From NCBI GenBank assembly GCA_019057975.1, contig JAHLWJ010000105.1, positions 1-13,727 of the forward strand: DNA of 13,727 nucleotides, written 5' to 3'. The DNA is from Promethearchaeota archaeon (lineage in GTDB: Archaea; Asgardarchaeota; Lokiarchaeia; Sigynarchaeales; SOKP01). The notes below the pieces were generated by a model. It did not search any database. It was not told the origin of the DNA and was given only the letters and a program-made list of their open reading frames with translations. How positions within the stretch are numbered: the first letter of the stretch is position 1; every line of letters starts with the position of its first letter. This document shows, piece by piece, positions 6,551-12,564 of this stretch. The position numbers were made by a program, and so were the translations under genes.

Positions 6551-6571
6551 ATTTTTTCACCTTAAAATTCA

Positions 6572-7165
6572 TTAAATATATTCTAAATCTAATTTTTTGA
6601 CGATACCAACTCCAAAGTTTTGTTTTAAAAAATAATAGGCTTCCGCACGTGAGATATAATGATGTTTTGGAATCTTTGACCTTGCTTTTCTTCTATATTT
6701 CACTCTCATTCCATGTCTAACTATTTTTCCACACACATCCAAACCCCATAACCCTATACTTGCCTCATATTCTGTTTGAGGGATTTTAATATGTTCATCA
6801 ATGCCAAATGCGAAATTACCATAATTATCAAAACTTTTTCTCAAAATTTTATTATTATTTACTATTAATAATCTTTTTAATAATCTTTCAGCTTCTTTAC
6901 CTCGAATAGTAATCATACAGCCAATTGGACGCCCTATTCTAAGATTGAACTCTTTCACATTAACTTTCGAAAGTGTTTTAACAGGTGTCCTCCCTGTTAT
7001 TTGTTCCAATACAGTGACTGCTTTTTCTAATTCTTCTCCACCAGCACCAACACCTATATTCAATACTATCTTTTCTAAAAATGGTTTTTTCATTGGGTTT
7101 TTCCATTTTTCATCAAATTCTTTGGATTCGACGCTTGGAACTTTCTTTTTAGTCTTGGCTGACAT
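6572..7165 (-). CDS. rpl5: Large-subunit ribosomal protein uL5 (L5)
   Basis: A 50S protein that binds 5S rRNA in the central protuberance and contacts the P-site tRNA. Residues 1-25 are a Lys/Glu-rich, less conserved start. The core begins N-P-M-K-K-P-F-L-E-K-I-V-L-N-I-G-V-G (about 23-40), then E-Q-I-T-G-R-T-P-V-K-T and F-N-L-R-I-G-R-P-I-G-C at about 54-83. The C-terminal half has N-F-A-F-G-I-D-E-H and G-L-D-V-C. The 197 residues are slightly above the archaeal norm of about 170-185 because of the N-terminus. The ATG at 7165 has GAGGA eight bases upstream. It lies 22 bases after eS4. Confidence 0.97.
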   Translation of the reverse strand: MSAKTKKKVPSVESKEFDEKWKNPMKKPFLEKIVLNIGVGAGGEELEKAVTVLEQITGRTPVKTLSKVNVKEFNLRIGRPIGCMITIRGKEAERLLKRLLIVNNNKILRKSFDNYGNFAFGIDEHIKIPQTEYEASIGLWGLDVCGKIVRHGMRVKYRRKARSKIPKHHYISRAEAYYFLKQNFGVGIVKKLDLEYI

Positions 7166-7187
7166 ATTTTTTTCCTCTTTAGGACTT

Positions 7188-7943
7188 TTAATTATCTATT
7201 TTAGGTAAATCAATTTCGGATTGATCTTCTCCAATTATAAATGTATAATCATATAGTGTTTCTGTATAACTTCCATTATGTTGAATAGAGACAGTACTTG
7301 CTTTTGGACCAAATCGCTTTAAAATATTATTAATTTTCCCTATTTGTCCGATATTCTTACCAGACATAATAATTGCTAAATTATTTTCCTTAAACCTCAA
7401 AACTTTCATTATTTCCTGCTCTGGAACAGAAATTTTTAAAACATCCATATGTTTATAAACATCTTCTTTTGGACTCCTTGGATCATTAACCTTGATCAAA
7501 ATATTTCTTCCATCATGTAAATTTAATTGAATATGACCCCCCTTTATATTAGTTTTGTTGGTTATCCGACACAATTTAAATGTACTTTCTTTTTCAGTAA
7601 TTTCGTGCAAGATTAAACCATAATGGGAATCTGGTAATATTCGATAATGTTTATTCATTTTTTCTATTGAAAGAACATCCATCAATCCTATAGGAAATCT
7701 CTTATCTCTGACTACTTTTCCATCGACTTTAAAATAACCTAATCCGATTAATTTTTTTGCTTCCCTATGATTATCTACTATTTCTAACAAATCTCTTACG
7801 ATATGTAGTAGTGGTAGACAAAACCTGCTGGGATGAGGACCAGGAGAAGATTTGATGAAAAATTTTCCATGTTTCCTTTTAATTTGTAAAAAAGCAGGTG
7901 TGTTGAGCCTTTTAAGAGTTTTTTGGCCTCCATGTCTAGTCAT
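7188..7943 (-). CDS. rps4e: Small-subunit ribosomal protein eS4 (S4e)
   Basis: An archaeal/eukaryotic-only 30S protein, unrelated to bacterial uS4 apart from a shared S4 RNA-binding domain. Residues 1-40 carry the RS4 N-terminal motif (H-G-G-Q-K-T-L-K-R-L-N-T-P, then S-P-G-P-H-P). An S4 domain follows at about 45-100 (V-D-G-K-V-V-R-D), then the S4e central domain, and a KOW-like segment near 170-215 (G-K-N-I-G-Q-I-G-K). The 251 residues are normal. The ATG at 7943 overlaps the last eight bases of uL24, and its SD GAGGAGG lies in uL24's Glu-rich C-terminal codons, so the two are translationally coupled. Confidence 0.97.
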   Translation of the reverse strand: MTRHGGQKTLKRLNTPAFLQIKRKHGKFFIKSSPGPHPSRFCLPLLHIVRDLLEIVDNHREAKKLIGLGYFKVDGKVVRDKRFPIGLMDVLSIEKMNKHYRILPDSHYGLILHEITEKESTFKLCRITNKTNIKGGHIQLNLHDGRNILIKVNDPRSPKEDVYKHMDVLKISVPEQEIMKVLRFKENNLAIIMSGKNIGQIGKINNILKRFGPKASTVSIQHNGSYTETLYDYTFIIGEDQSEIDLPKIDN

Positions 7944-8376
7944 ATTTTTCCTCCTCTTTTTCTTTTTCTTTCTTTGGTGCTACCAAACCTTCGTCGTAAA
8001 AACCGTATAAAGCTTTTCTTTCTATCATTTGTGCCCGCCAAGGATCTAATTTTTTTTCCTTCGCAAACTTAGTAATGATTAAATTTGATATATGAATTGC
8101 AGGGTGGTATTGTGTCCCATCTGATTTTTCGAATTGGGCTTCCTTTATCTCACATCTTAAATTTTTTGTGATCTCCAAAACTTCTCCTTCAAAATCTTTA
8201 AATTCTCCTTTGCACACTCTTACTTGATCACCAACCCTAACAGGGAGCTTCTTTATCCCATATTCGTCCCGAAGAAAATCGGCTACCCTAGTACTGAACA
8301 ATTTGGATCGTTCGTGATTTTTATAATTGTGAAGAGCTTTTCTTTGCTTCCGTGGTTGCTTTGATTTTACTTTCAT
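7936..8376 (-). CDS. rpl24: Large-subunit ribosomal protein uL24 (L24)
   Basis: An assembly-initiating 50S protein near the exit tunnel. The N-terminus S-K-Q-P-R-K-Q-R-K-A (about 4-14) is the archaeal/eukaryotic uL24 pattern. A KOW motif at about 45-75 (V-R-V-G-D-Q-V-R-V-C-K-G-E-F-K-D-F-E-G-E-V) binds rRNA, and H-I-S-N-L-I-I-T-K follows near 93-102. The 146 residues include a short Lys/Glu tail after about residue 132. Those codons also contain the SD for eS4, which starts eight bases before this gene ends. The ATG at 8376 has GGGGT five bases upstream. Confidence 0.97.
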   Translation of the reverse strand: MKVKSKQPRKQRKALHNYKNHERSKLFSTRVADFLRDEYGIKKLPVRVGDQVRVCKGEFKDFEGEVLEITKNLRCEIKEAQFEKSDGTQYHPAIHISNLIITKFAKEKKLDPWRAQMIERKALYGFYDEGLVAPKKEKEKEEEKYD

Positions 8377-8399
8377 CTTCTACCCCTTTTTTCTTATTT

Positions 8400-8825
8400 C
8401 TAAATTATTAACGATGATATTGATGCTAACCGTGGGAATAATTCGGCGGCTTCTCGAGCGATTGGGCCTCTAATCTCTGTTCCTTTAGGGTCTCCCTCTT
8501 TCGTCACTATAACTCCTGCGTTATCTTCAAAACATAATCGTGTGCCATCTTGTCGGCGAAAAATCCTTTTTTGCCTAACAATAACTGCTTTTACTATATT
8601 TCCTCGTAATTCTGGTTTTCCTTTTTTTATTGAGACAGTACATATACTACCTACTGTGGCTTTGGGCAATCTCCGTAGTCTTCCTTTATAATGATCTACA
8701 TTGATAATTTGGGCTATTTTAGCTCCAGAATTATCTGCAATTTGGATTCTCGATCCATTACATAACCCATAACTCGTTCTGGGTTTCGCCATCCGTTTTG
8801 CACCCATCTTTCGTCTTGTACCCAT
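8400..8825 (-). CDS. rpl14: Large-subunit ribosomal protein uL14 (L14)
   Basis: A 50S protein at the subunit interface forming an inter-subunit bridge. The beta-barrel core is clear: G-S-R-I-Q-I-A-D-N-S-G-A-K-I-A-Q-I-I (about 24-41), V-K-K-G-K-P-E-L-R type loop, R-R-Q-D-G-T-R-L-C-F-E-D-N-A-G-V-I-V (about 94-112) and the closing E-I-R-G-P-I-A-R-E-A-A-E-L-F-P-R-L-A-S. Length 141 is close to the usual 132-140. The ATG at 8825 directly follows the uS17 stop (TAAATG). A strong GGAGG seven bases upstream is formed by the last Ser-Gly-Gly-Ile codons of uS17. Confidence 0.98.
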   Translation of the reverse strand: MGTRRKMGAKRMAKPRTSYGLCNGSRIQIADNSGAKIAQIINVDHYKGRLRRLPKATVGSICTVSIKKGKPELRGNIVKAVIVRQKRIFRRQDGTRLCFEDNAGVIVTKEGDPKGTEIRGPIAREAAELFPRLASISSLII

Positions 8826-9179
8826 TTAGATCCCTCCGCTTGAGATTTTATTTAATACTATAAACGCTTTTGTTTTTGAAATTTTACGAGATTCTCCAAC
8901 CCGTACAAGGTCTCCAATCTCAATCTCATTAGTTAAACATTCAGGTAAATGACATGCGAGTCGTGTATTACGACGCTCATATCTTTGATATTTTTTAACA
9001 AATTGAACATAATCCCTTCTAATAATAACTGTATTCTTTGATTTCTTACTTACAACAATACCTTGGGTAATTTTGCCTCTAATTCTTGTGTTCCCATGAA
9101 AGGGACATGATTCATCATTGCAATCTTCAGCTTTAGCCTTAGGGGGAATTACACCAGGTATTCCAATATTTCTACTCAT
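8826..9179 (-). CDS. rps17: Small-subunit ribosomal protein uS17 (S17)
   Basis: A primary 16S-binding 30S protein. The N-terminal extension is archaeal: I-G-I-P-G-V-x-P-P-x-A, then C-x4-C-P-F-H-G with Cys 20, Cys 25 and His 28, shared with eukaryotic uS11/S17 relatives (the eukaryotic S11 protein). The OB-fold core runs from about 33 to 112 (I-R-G-K-I-T-Q-G-I-V-V, then V-R-V-G-E-S-R-K-I-S-K-T-K-A-F). The 117 residues are normal. The ATG at 9179 overlaps the Rnp1 stop by four bases (ATGA), and its final codons supply the SD of uL14. Confidence 0.97.
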   Translation of the reverse strand: MSRNIGIPGVIPPKAKAEDCNDESCPFHGNTRIRGKITQGIVVSKKSKNTVIIRRDYVQFVKKYQRYERRNTRLACHLPECLTNEIEIGDLVRVGESRKISKTKAFIVLNKISSGGI

Positions 9180-9490
9180 TTTTTAAACCATCTCTTCTTT
9201 TTTAAACTTCTTAATCTATTCACGGGAAGACCAACGACTTCACTTCCTTGAACTTCCAGTAAATAATCCTCTCCATCATTCTTGTAATTTGTTAATTTAA
9301 ACCTAAATACATAATCTTTTTTAATATATTTTTTAACTTTATTTTCTTTTTCTGTAATGAACATATTTCTTGTATCGTCAATCACAACTCCAATATCCAA
9401 AAACTCTGTATCATTTTTTTTTGATTTAAGCTTCGCATAAGCTTTTATTCCTATTAAGTCATGATAAATTAAATATTTTGGATTAATCAC
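9176..9490 (-). CDS. rnp1: Ribonuclease P protein component 1 (Rnp1/Pop4/Rpp29), GTG start
   Basis: A protein subunit of archaeal RNase P, the ribonucleoprotein that removes tRNA 5' leaders; it is the homologue of eukaryotic Pop4/Rpp29. The 104-residue protein has the Sm-like beta-barrel pattern of the family: H-D-L-I-G near 10-14, G-V-V-I-D-D-T at about 34-40, M-F-I-T-E near 43-47 and a basic end with R-L-R-S-L-K-K-K-R-W. Position between uL29 and uS17 is the standard archaeal one. The start is GTG at 9490, overlapping the uL29 stop by one base (TAGTG), with GTGAGGA six bases upstream. Many archaea have an eIF1 (SUI1) gene just upstream; here uL29 abuts directly. Confidence 0.95.
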   Translation of the reverse strand: MINPKYLIYHDLIGIKAYAKLKSKKNDTEFLDIGVVIDDTRNMFITEKENKVKKYIKKDYVFRFKLTNYKNDGEDYLLEVQGSEVVGLPVNRLRSLKKKRWFKK

Positions 9491-9690
9491 TATCTTTCCT
9501 CACTGTATACAGTCAATATTCTAGCAATTTGCTTTCTTAAGATCTTAGCCTTACCAGGATTGTCAGAAAGGCCTCCTCCTGTTTGGTTTGAATATAACAT
9601 CATTAACTCTTCCCTTAAATTCAATAGAGCTCTCTCTTTTTCTCTTTCATCCATTTCTCGTATTTTATTTGCTGTTAATATATCTCCCAT
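9490..9690 (-). CDS. rpl29: Large-subunit ribosomal protein uL29 (L29)
   Basis: A small 50S protein near the tunnel exit, a helical hairpin. Residues T-A-N-K-I-R-E-M (5-12) and L-x-x-L-R-E-E-L-M-M-L-Y (about 23-34) are the first helix pattern. N-P-G-K-A-K-I-L-R-K-Q-I-A-R-I-L-T-V (about 44-61) is the conserved second helix. The 66 residues are typical. The ATG at 9690 follows uS3 by 31 bases. The weak purine-rich sequence GATGTGATATG upstream (GATGTGA with a short gap to the start) is the only SD-like match. Confidence 0.96.
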   Translation of the reverse strand: MGDILTANKIREMDEREKERALLNLREELMMLYSNQTGGGLSDNPGKAKILRKQIARILTVYSEER

Positions 9691-9721
9691 TCCATATCAC
9701 ATCTTATATTTCAAACTGATA

Positions 9722-10522
9722 CTATTTTTCTTCTTCTTTTTCTTCTTTTTTTTCTGCCTCTTCTTCTTCTGGAGCTAATGAAATCTCAGATATAGCCTCC
9801 TCGTCCACTTCATCAATTATTTTTTCATCTTCTTTGGCTAATCCAGATGCTTCTTCCTCAATAATATATTCAACTTTTGTTTTGGCTAATTTTGATTCTG
9901 CCTCTGCTTGAGCTTTAGTTAAAAGATCATATTTTATCTTAACTTCATCACCCATCTTTAGATCAATATGCTGAATTTTTACGACTATTCCTAAAGTGCC
10001 AGATTTTTGAACACACTGTGCTACACCCTTATCGACTCCTTCTTGGGATTGATATCCACTTTTTGTCATTGTTCCCGCTCGAAATATTTGCGTTCTGGCC
10101 CTTTGACTCGTAACCTTACCCGAAACCCTGATTTCAGCGCCAATAGCACCTCCAGAATCCATGATTTTTCTAAGGATATAATAACCCGCTCTTCTATAAT
10201 GACGACCTCTATCCAAACTGTATGCTAAGCGTTCTGCCATGATTTGTGCATTCAAATCAGGATTTGGGACCTCCTCGACCTCAATCTGGGGCATTTCTAA
10301 GTCAAATTTTTCCTGGAGTACATCTGTAATTTCCTGGATGCGTTTGCCACCTTTTCCAATTACTAGGCCAGGCCTACTTGTTCTTAAAGTAATACGCACC
10401 CCAAGCGGAGTTTTTTGAACATCTACACCCGCAAACCCAGCTCGCACTAACTCTGATCGCAAATATTCGTTTATTTGCATCAATTTTATACCCTGCTCAA
10501 TAAAATTCTTCACTAGGGGCAT
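9722..10522 (-). CDS. rps3: Small-subunit ribosomal protein uS3 (S3)
   Basis: A 30S head protein at the mRNA entry tunnel. The N-terminal domain carries a KH motif with the G-K-G-G loop at residues 56-59 (LVIGKGGKRI). The C-terminal S3 domain spans about 95-205, with G-R-H-Y-R-R-A-G-Y-Y and G-A-I-G-A-E-I-R-V-S-G-K. Residues from about 215 to 266 form an acidic tail rich in Glu, Asp and Ala, ending in alternating Lys/Glu, which lengthens the protein from the usual 210-230. The ATG at 10522 has GGTGA five bases upstream, and directly abuts the stop of a 13-codon upstream ORF. The 93-base gap to uL22 is the longest inside the operon's 5' half. Confidence 0.97.
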   Translation of the reverse strand: MPLVKNFIEQGIKLMQINEYLRSELVRAGFAGVDVQKTPLGVRITLRTSRPGLVIGKGGKRIQEITDVLQEKFDLEMPQIEVEEVPNPDLNAQIMAERLAYSLDRGRHYRRAGYYILRKIMDSGGAIGAEIRVSGKVTSQRARTQIFRAGTMTKSGYQSQEGVDKGVAQCVQKSGTLGIVVKIQHIDLKMGDEVKIKYDLLTKAQAEAESKLAKTKVEYIIEEEASGLAKEDEKIIDEVDEEAISEISLAPEEEEAEKKEEKEEEK

Positions 10523-10564
10523 CTACATCACCAATGTATTATTTTTTTCTGTAATGTTATTCAT
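10523..10564 (-). CDS. Possible 13-codon upstream ORF before uS3
   Basis: In the 93-base gap between uL22 and uS3, an ATG at 10564 opens a 13-codon frame, M-N-N-I-T-E-K-N-N-T-L-V-M, whose TAG immediately precedes the uS3 ATG. An SD-like AGTAGG lies six A residues upstream of its start, and the SD of uS3 (GGTGA) lies within its last codons. If translated, it would couple uS3 initiation to itself. A frame of this length arises by chance often in AT-rich DNA, so I hold it as a hypothesis. Confidence 0.3.
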   Translation of the reverse strand: MNNITEKNNTLVM

Positions 10565-10615
10565 TTTTTTCCTACTTTATTATTTCTATCATTATTTTTT
10601 ATTAAAATTTTAAAC

Positions 10616-11095
10616 CTAACTTGGAAATTCATAAATTACAATTTCTACATGAGTAAGAGTTTTAAATTTAGGTGTACTACGACCACGAGCGCGTTCAATA
10701 TATCTTTTTATAATCCTTCCCCTATGGGATGCGGCATGAATAATTCTACACATTTCAATATCTAAACCTTTATATTCTCCATTTGCTTCGACAGAAGAAA
10801 GAATTTCATAAATTCTAGCAGCTGCCTTTTGGGGAAACTTTCCAGCATACCACTTAAATTGTTTTAAATCTTTCCGATGAGGCGCCTTTTTCTTATGTCG
10901 TCTGAAAGGAACTGATTGTTTTAGTTGAATAACATTTTCAAGATACTCTTTAGCTCGCTCAACTTTCATCCCCTTTATTACAGCACAGATTTCTCTTGCA
11001 TGTTTTGGTTTCATTCTTAAATCTCTACCTGATGCTTTTGCCAGTCTTTCAGAATCATATTTTTGTTCTATGAATGAATAACCCCAGTTAGGCAT
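10616..11095 (-). CDS. rpl22: Large-subunit ribosomal protein uL22 (L22)
   Basis: A 50S protein whose beta hairpin lines the peptide exit tunnel. Clear motifs are L-R-M-K-P-K-H-A-R-E-I-C (about 26-37), K-G-M-K-V-E-R-A-K-E-Y-L (about 41-52), P-F-R-R-H (about 62-66), K-W-Y-A-G-K-F-P-Q-K-A-A (about 81-92), K-G-L-D near 113 and the C-terminal R-A-R-G-R-S-T-P with T-H-V-E-I-V-I-Y-E. The 159 residues are of archaeal length. The ATG at 11095 has GAGATGA six bases upstream. It follows uS19 by 33 bases. Confidence 0.97.
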   Translation of the reverse strand: MPNWGYSFIEQKYDSERLAKASGRDLRMKPKHAREICAVIKGMKVERAKEYLENVIQLKQSVPFRRHKKKAPHRKDLKQFKWYAGKFPQKAAARIYEILSSVEANGEYKGLDIEMCRIIHAASHRGRIIKRYIERARGRSTPKFKTLTHVEIVIYEFPS

Positions 11096-11128
11096 AATTT
11101 TTCATCTCATTAATTTTATTATTGTAAT

Positions 11129-11656
11129 TTACTTTAATGGTACATATTTTGAACTTCTTGTGGCTCCAATCCCGGGTGATCCATGCTGTACTCGCTTTCG
11201 AGTCAATGAAAATTCCCCAAGATAATGACCAATCATTTCTGGTTTAATATCAACTATCTCAAACATTTTTCCGTTATAAATACCAATTTTTAGCCCTACC
11301 ATTTCTGGGAAAATAATCATATCTCTTACGTGTGTTCGAGTTAATAGATCTTTTCCACGTTTTTTAGCACGGTAAGCCCTTCTAAGCCTTTCAAGTAATT
11401 TTTTTTGCCTAGGAGGGAGTCCTCGCTTTAAGGATCGTCTTGGTCTAGCTGGTAATAATTGTATGAATTGATCCATATTCATTTTCTTGAGTTCTTCTAA
11501 TGTATATCCTCTGTAATGAAATCTTAATCTATCCAGCTCTTTTTCTGCATCTAATTCATCTTCATCTCTTTCGACTTCCTCAATAATTTCCTCAGAAGGT
11601 TCTTCCTTTTCTAATTCTTCTTCCGATTCTTCATTGGTATCTTCATTCGGAGCCAT
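11129..11656 (-). CDS. rps19: Small-subunit ribosomal protein uS19 (S19), first ribosomal gene of the operon
   Basis: A 30S head protein that contacts the A-site finger and tRNA. The archaeal/eukaryotic signature Y-R-G-Y-T-L-E-E-L (about 48-56), [14 protein letters not shown] (67-80) and the conserved C-terminus ([20 protein letters not shown]) are all present. Residues 1-42 are an acidic extension made mostly of Glu and Asp, which raises the length to 175 from about 130-150. The ATG at 11656 has only a weak SD-like GGTTA. In most archaea uL3, uL4, uL23 and uL2 precede this gene; here a 219-base non-coding region and an unrelated metabolic gene do, so this looks like the operon head. Confidence 0.96.
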   Translation of the reverse strand: MAPNEDTNEESEEELEKEEPSEEIIEEVERDEDELDAEKELDRLRFHYRGYTLEELKKMNMDQFIQLLPARPRRSLKRGLPPRQKKLLERLRRAYRAKKRGKDLLTRTHVRDMIIFPEMVGLKIGIYNGKMFEIVDIKPEMIGHYLGEFSLTRKRVQHGSPGIGATRSSKYVPLK

Positions 11657-11703
11657 TTTTTAACCAATCTGCTTAATTCTTTAACATTATTCCGTTATTT
11701 TTT

Positions 11704-11713
11704 TCTGATATAA
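11704..11713 (-). promoter_or_regulatory. Proximal TATA-box candidate of the ribosomal operon
   Basis: On the minus strand GAAGTTATATCAG contains a TATA-like TTATATC preceded by purines resembling a BRE. Counting about 25 bases places transcription start near 11684, giving a leader of about 27 bases before uS19. It competes with the palindromic TATAAG candidate about 80 bases further upstream. Confidence 0.4.
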
Positions 11714-11749
11714 CTTCATACGGTAAGGTTTTTAGTGTTGCTTTTAATT

Positions 11750-11849
11750 TTAACTTTTAGGTTAAGTCGGTGAAAATCATAAAACTTATAAGTTTTAGAT
11801 GTAGTTTTGAAGAGAATCCTAGATTCTCAATTCCTTTCAAGATTCTTGA
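11750..11849 (-). repeat. Cluster of four inverted repeats upstream of the ribosomal operon
   Basis: Four inverted repeats lie within 100 bases of non-coding DNA: TTAAC-6-GTTAA at 11750-11765; a perfect 18-base palindrome TAAAACTTATAAGTTTTA at 11780-11797, whose centre TTATAA also reads as a TATA box on both strands; GAGAATC-3-GATTCTC at 11812-11828; and TCAAGA-1-TCTTGA at 11837-11849. The sequence AGATTCT recurs in the last two. They lie between the bicupin stop and uS19, so they may be operator sites, a leader structure, or a terminator for the upstream pair. The remaining bases of 11657-11875 show nothing else. Confidence 0.6.
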
Positions 11850-11875
11850 TATGTTTTCTCACAATACAAAATGCA

Positions 11876-12562
11876 TTAAAAGTATTGATTTGGATTAAAA
11901 ATACGTTTTATATCATTTTCATCAAATTTACCGTTCCATCTTTCTTTAATTATTATATATTTATTTACTTCCTTATTGGGGTTGATAACAGAATGGTAGG
12001 TATTTATTTGATTTTGAAATTTAGTACCATTTTCAACATAGTAATAAACTTTATTTCCATTAATGATTATTGGCTTACCATCCAATATTTCCCAAAATTC
12101 ATTTCTATTTTTATGGATTTGAATTGATAAACCAAATTCTGGTCTAACAAAAATCAAATTATATTCAGGATATGTAAATTTGAAGCTATACCACTTGGGA
12201 AGTGTGTCAATATAGTTTTTAGGGATATCGTATTTTTCTATAAATTTTTCAGGTTTTAAATTGATTTTCTCTGAAGTTTCGTATGTATAAGGATTATAAA
12301 TAATCTGATGATGCAAAATGTCATTGCTGTAATTAATTTCAATAGGTTCTTTTCCTCTATTAATTATCATGTAATAATCATTAGGTTTTATTAGCAGGTC
12401 ATTTCTCTTGATTGATTCTGTTTTAAAAGAGGTTCCATTTATGATGAAAATATCTTCAAGGTTACTAGGACTTATGGTAATCAATAATTCTTTTGAATTA
12501 TTCTTTCTCAATGGCGTGCTTCTTTCAGAAAAAATGATCTCTCTCTTCAAATTAAGTTCCAC
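11876..12562 (-). CDS. Bicupin protein, C-terminal half like mannose-6-phosphate isomerase cupins
   Basis: A soluble 228-residue protein. Residues about 140-222 match the pattern of the type II mannose-6-phosphate isomerase/GDP-mannose pyrophosphorylase cupin: L-S-I-Q-I-H-K-N-R-N-E-F-W-E-I-L-D-G (Gln 148, His 150, Glu 155, Gly 162), then T-Y-H-S-V-I-N-P (His 190), Glu 207 and a closing G-K-F-D-E-N-D-I-K-R. Gln 148, His 150, Glu 155 and His 190 are candidate metal ligands. In the usual R-x-E-H-W motif the His is Phe here. Residues about 35-90 look like a degenerate first cupin (I-I-N-G, K-P-N-D-Y, I-N-R-G). It may be a sugar-phosphate isomerase or epimerase, or a sugar-binding protein; the reaction is not certain. 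The GTG at 12562 is two bases after the ribokinase stop; TTG 12550, eight bases after the GGAGTGG, is an alternative start. The pair forms one operon. Confidence 0.6.
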   Translation of the reverse strand: MELNLKREIIFSERSTPLRKNNSKELLITISPSNLEDIFIINGTSFKTESIKRNDLLIKPNDYYMIINRGKEPIEINYSNDILHHQIIYNPYTYETSEKINLKPEKFIEKYDIPKNYIDTLPKWYSFKFTYPEYNLIFVRPEFGLSIQIHKNRNEFWEILDGKPIIINGNKVYYYVENGTKFQNQINTYHSVINPNKEVNKYIIIKERWNGKFDENDIKRIFNPNQYF

Positions 12563-12564
12563 TC

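Noticed and set aside
6945..7208. 87-codon plus-strand ORF
   Set aside because: Antisense to the N-terminal half of uL5.
9560..9778. 72-codon plus-strand ORF with poly-Phe end
   Set aside because: Antisense to uL29 and the acidic tail of uS3; the poly-Phe is the complement of Glu/Lys codons.
10007..10228. 73-codon plus-strand ORF
   Set aside because: Antisense to the conserved C-terminal domain of uS3.
11807..12127. 106-codon plus-strand hydrophobic ORF
   Set aside because: Mostly antisense to the bicupin; its Ile/Phe richness reflects Asn/Lys codons of that gene.
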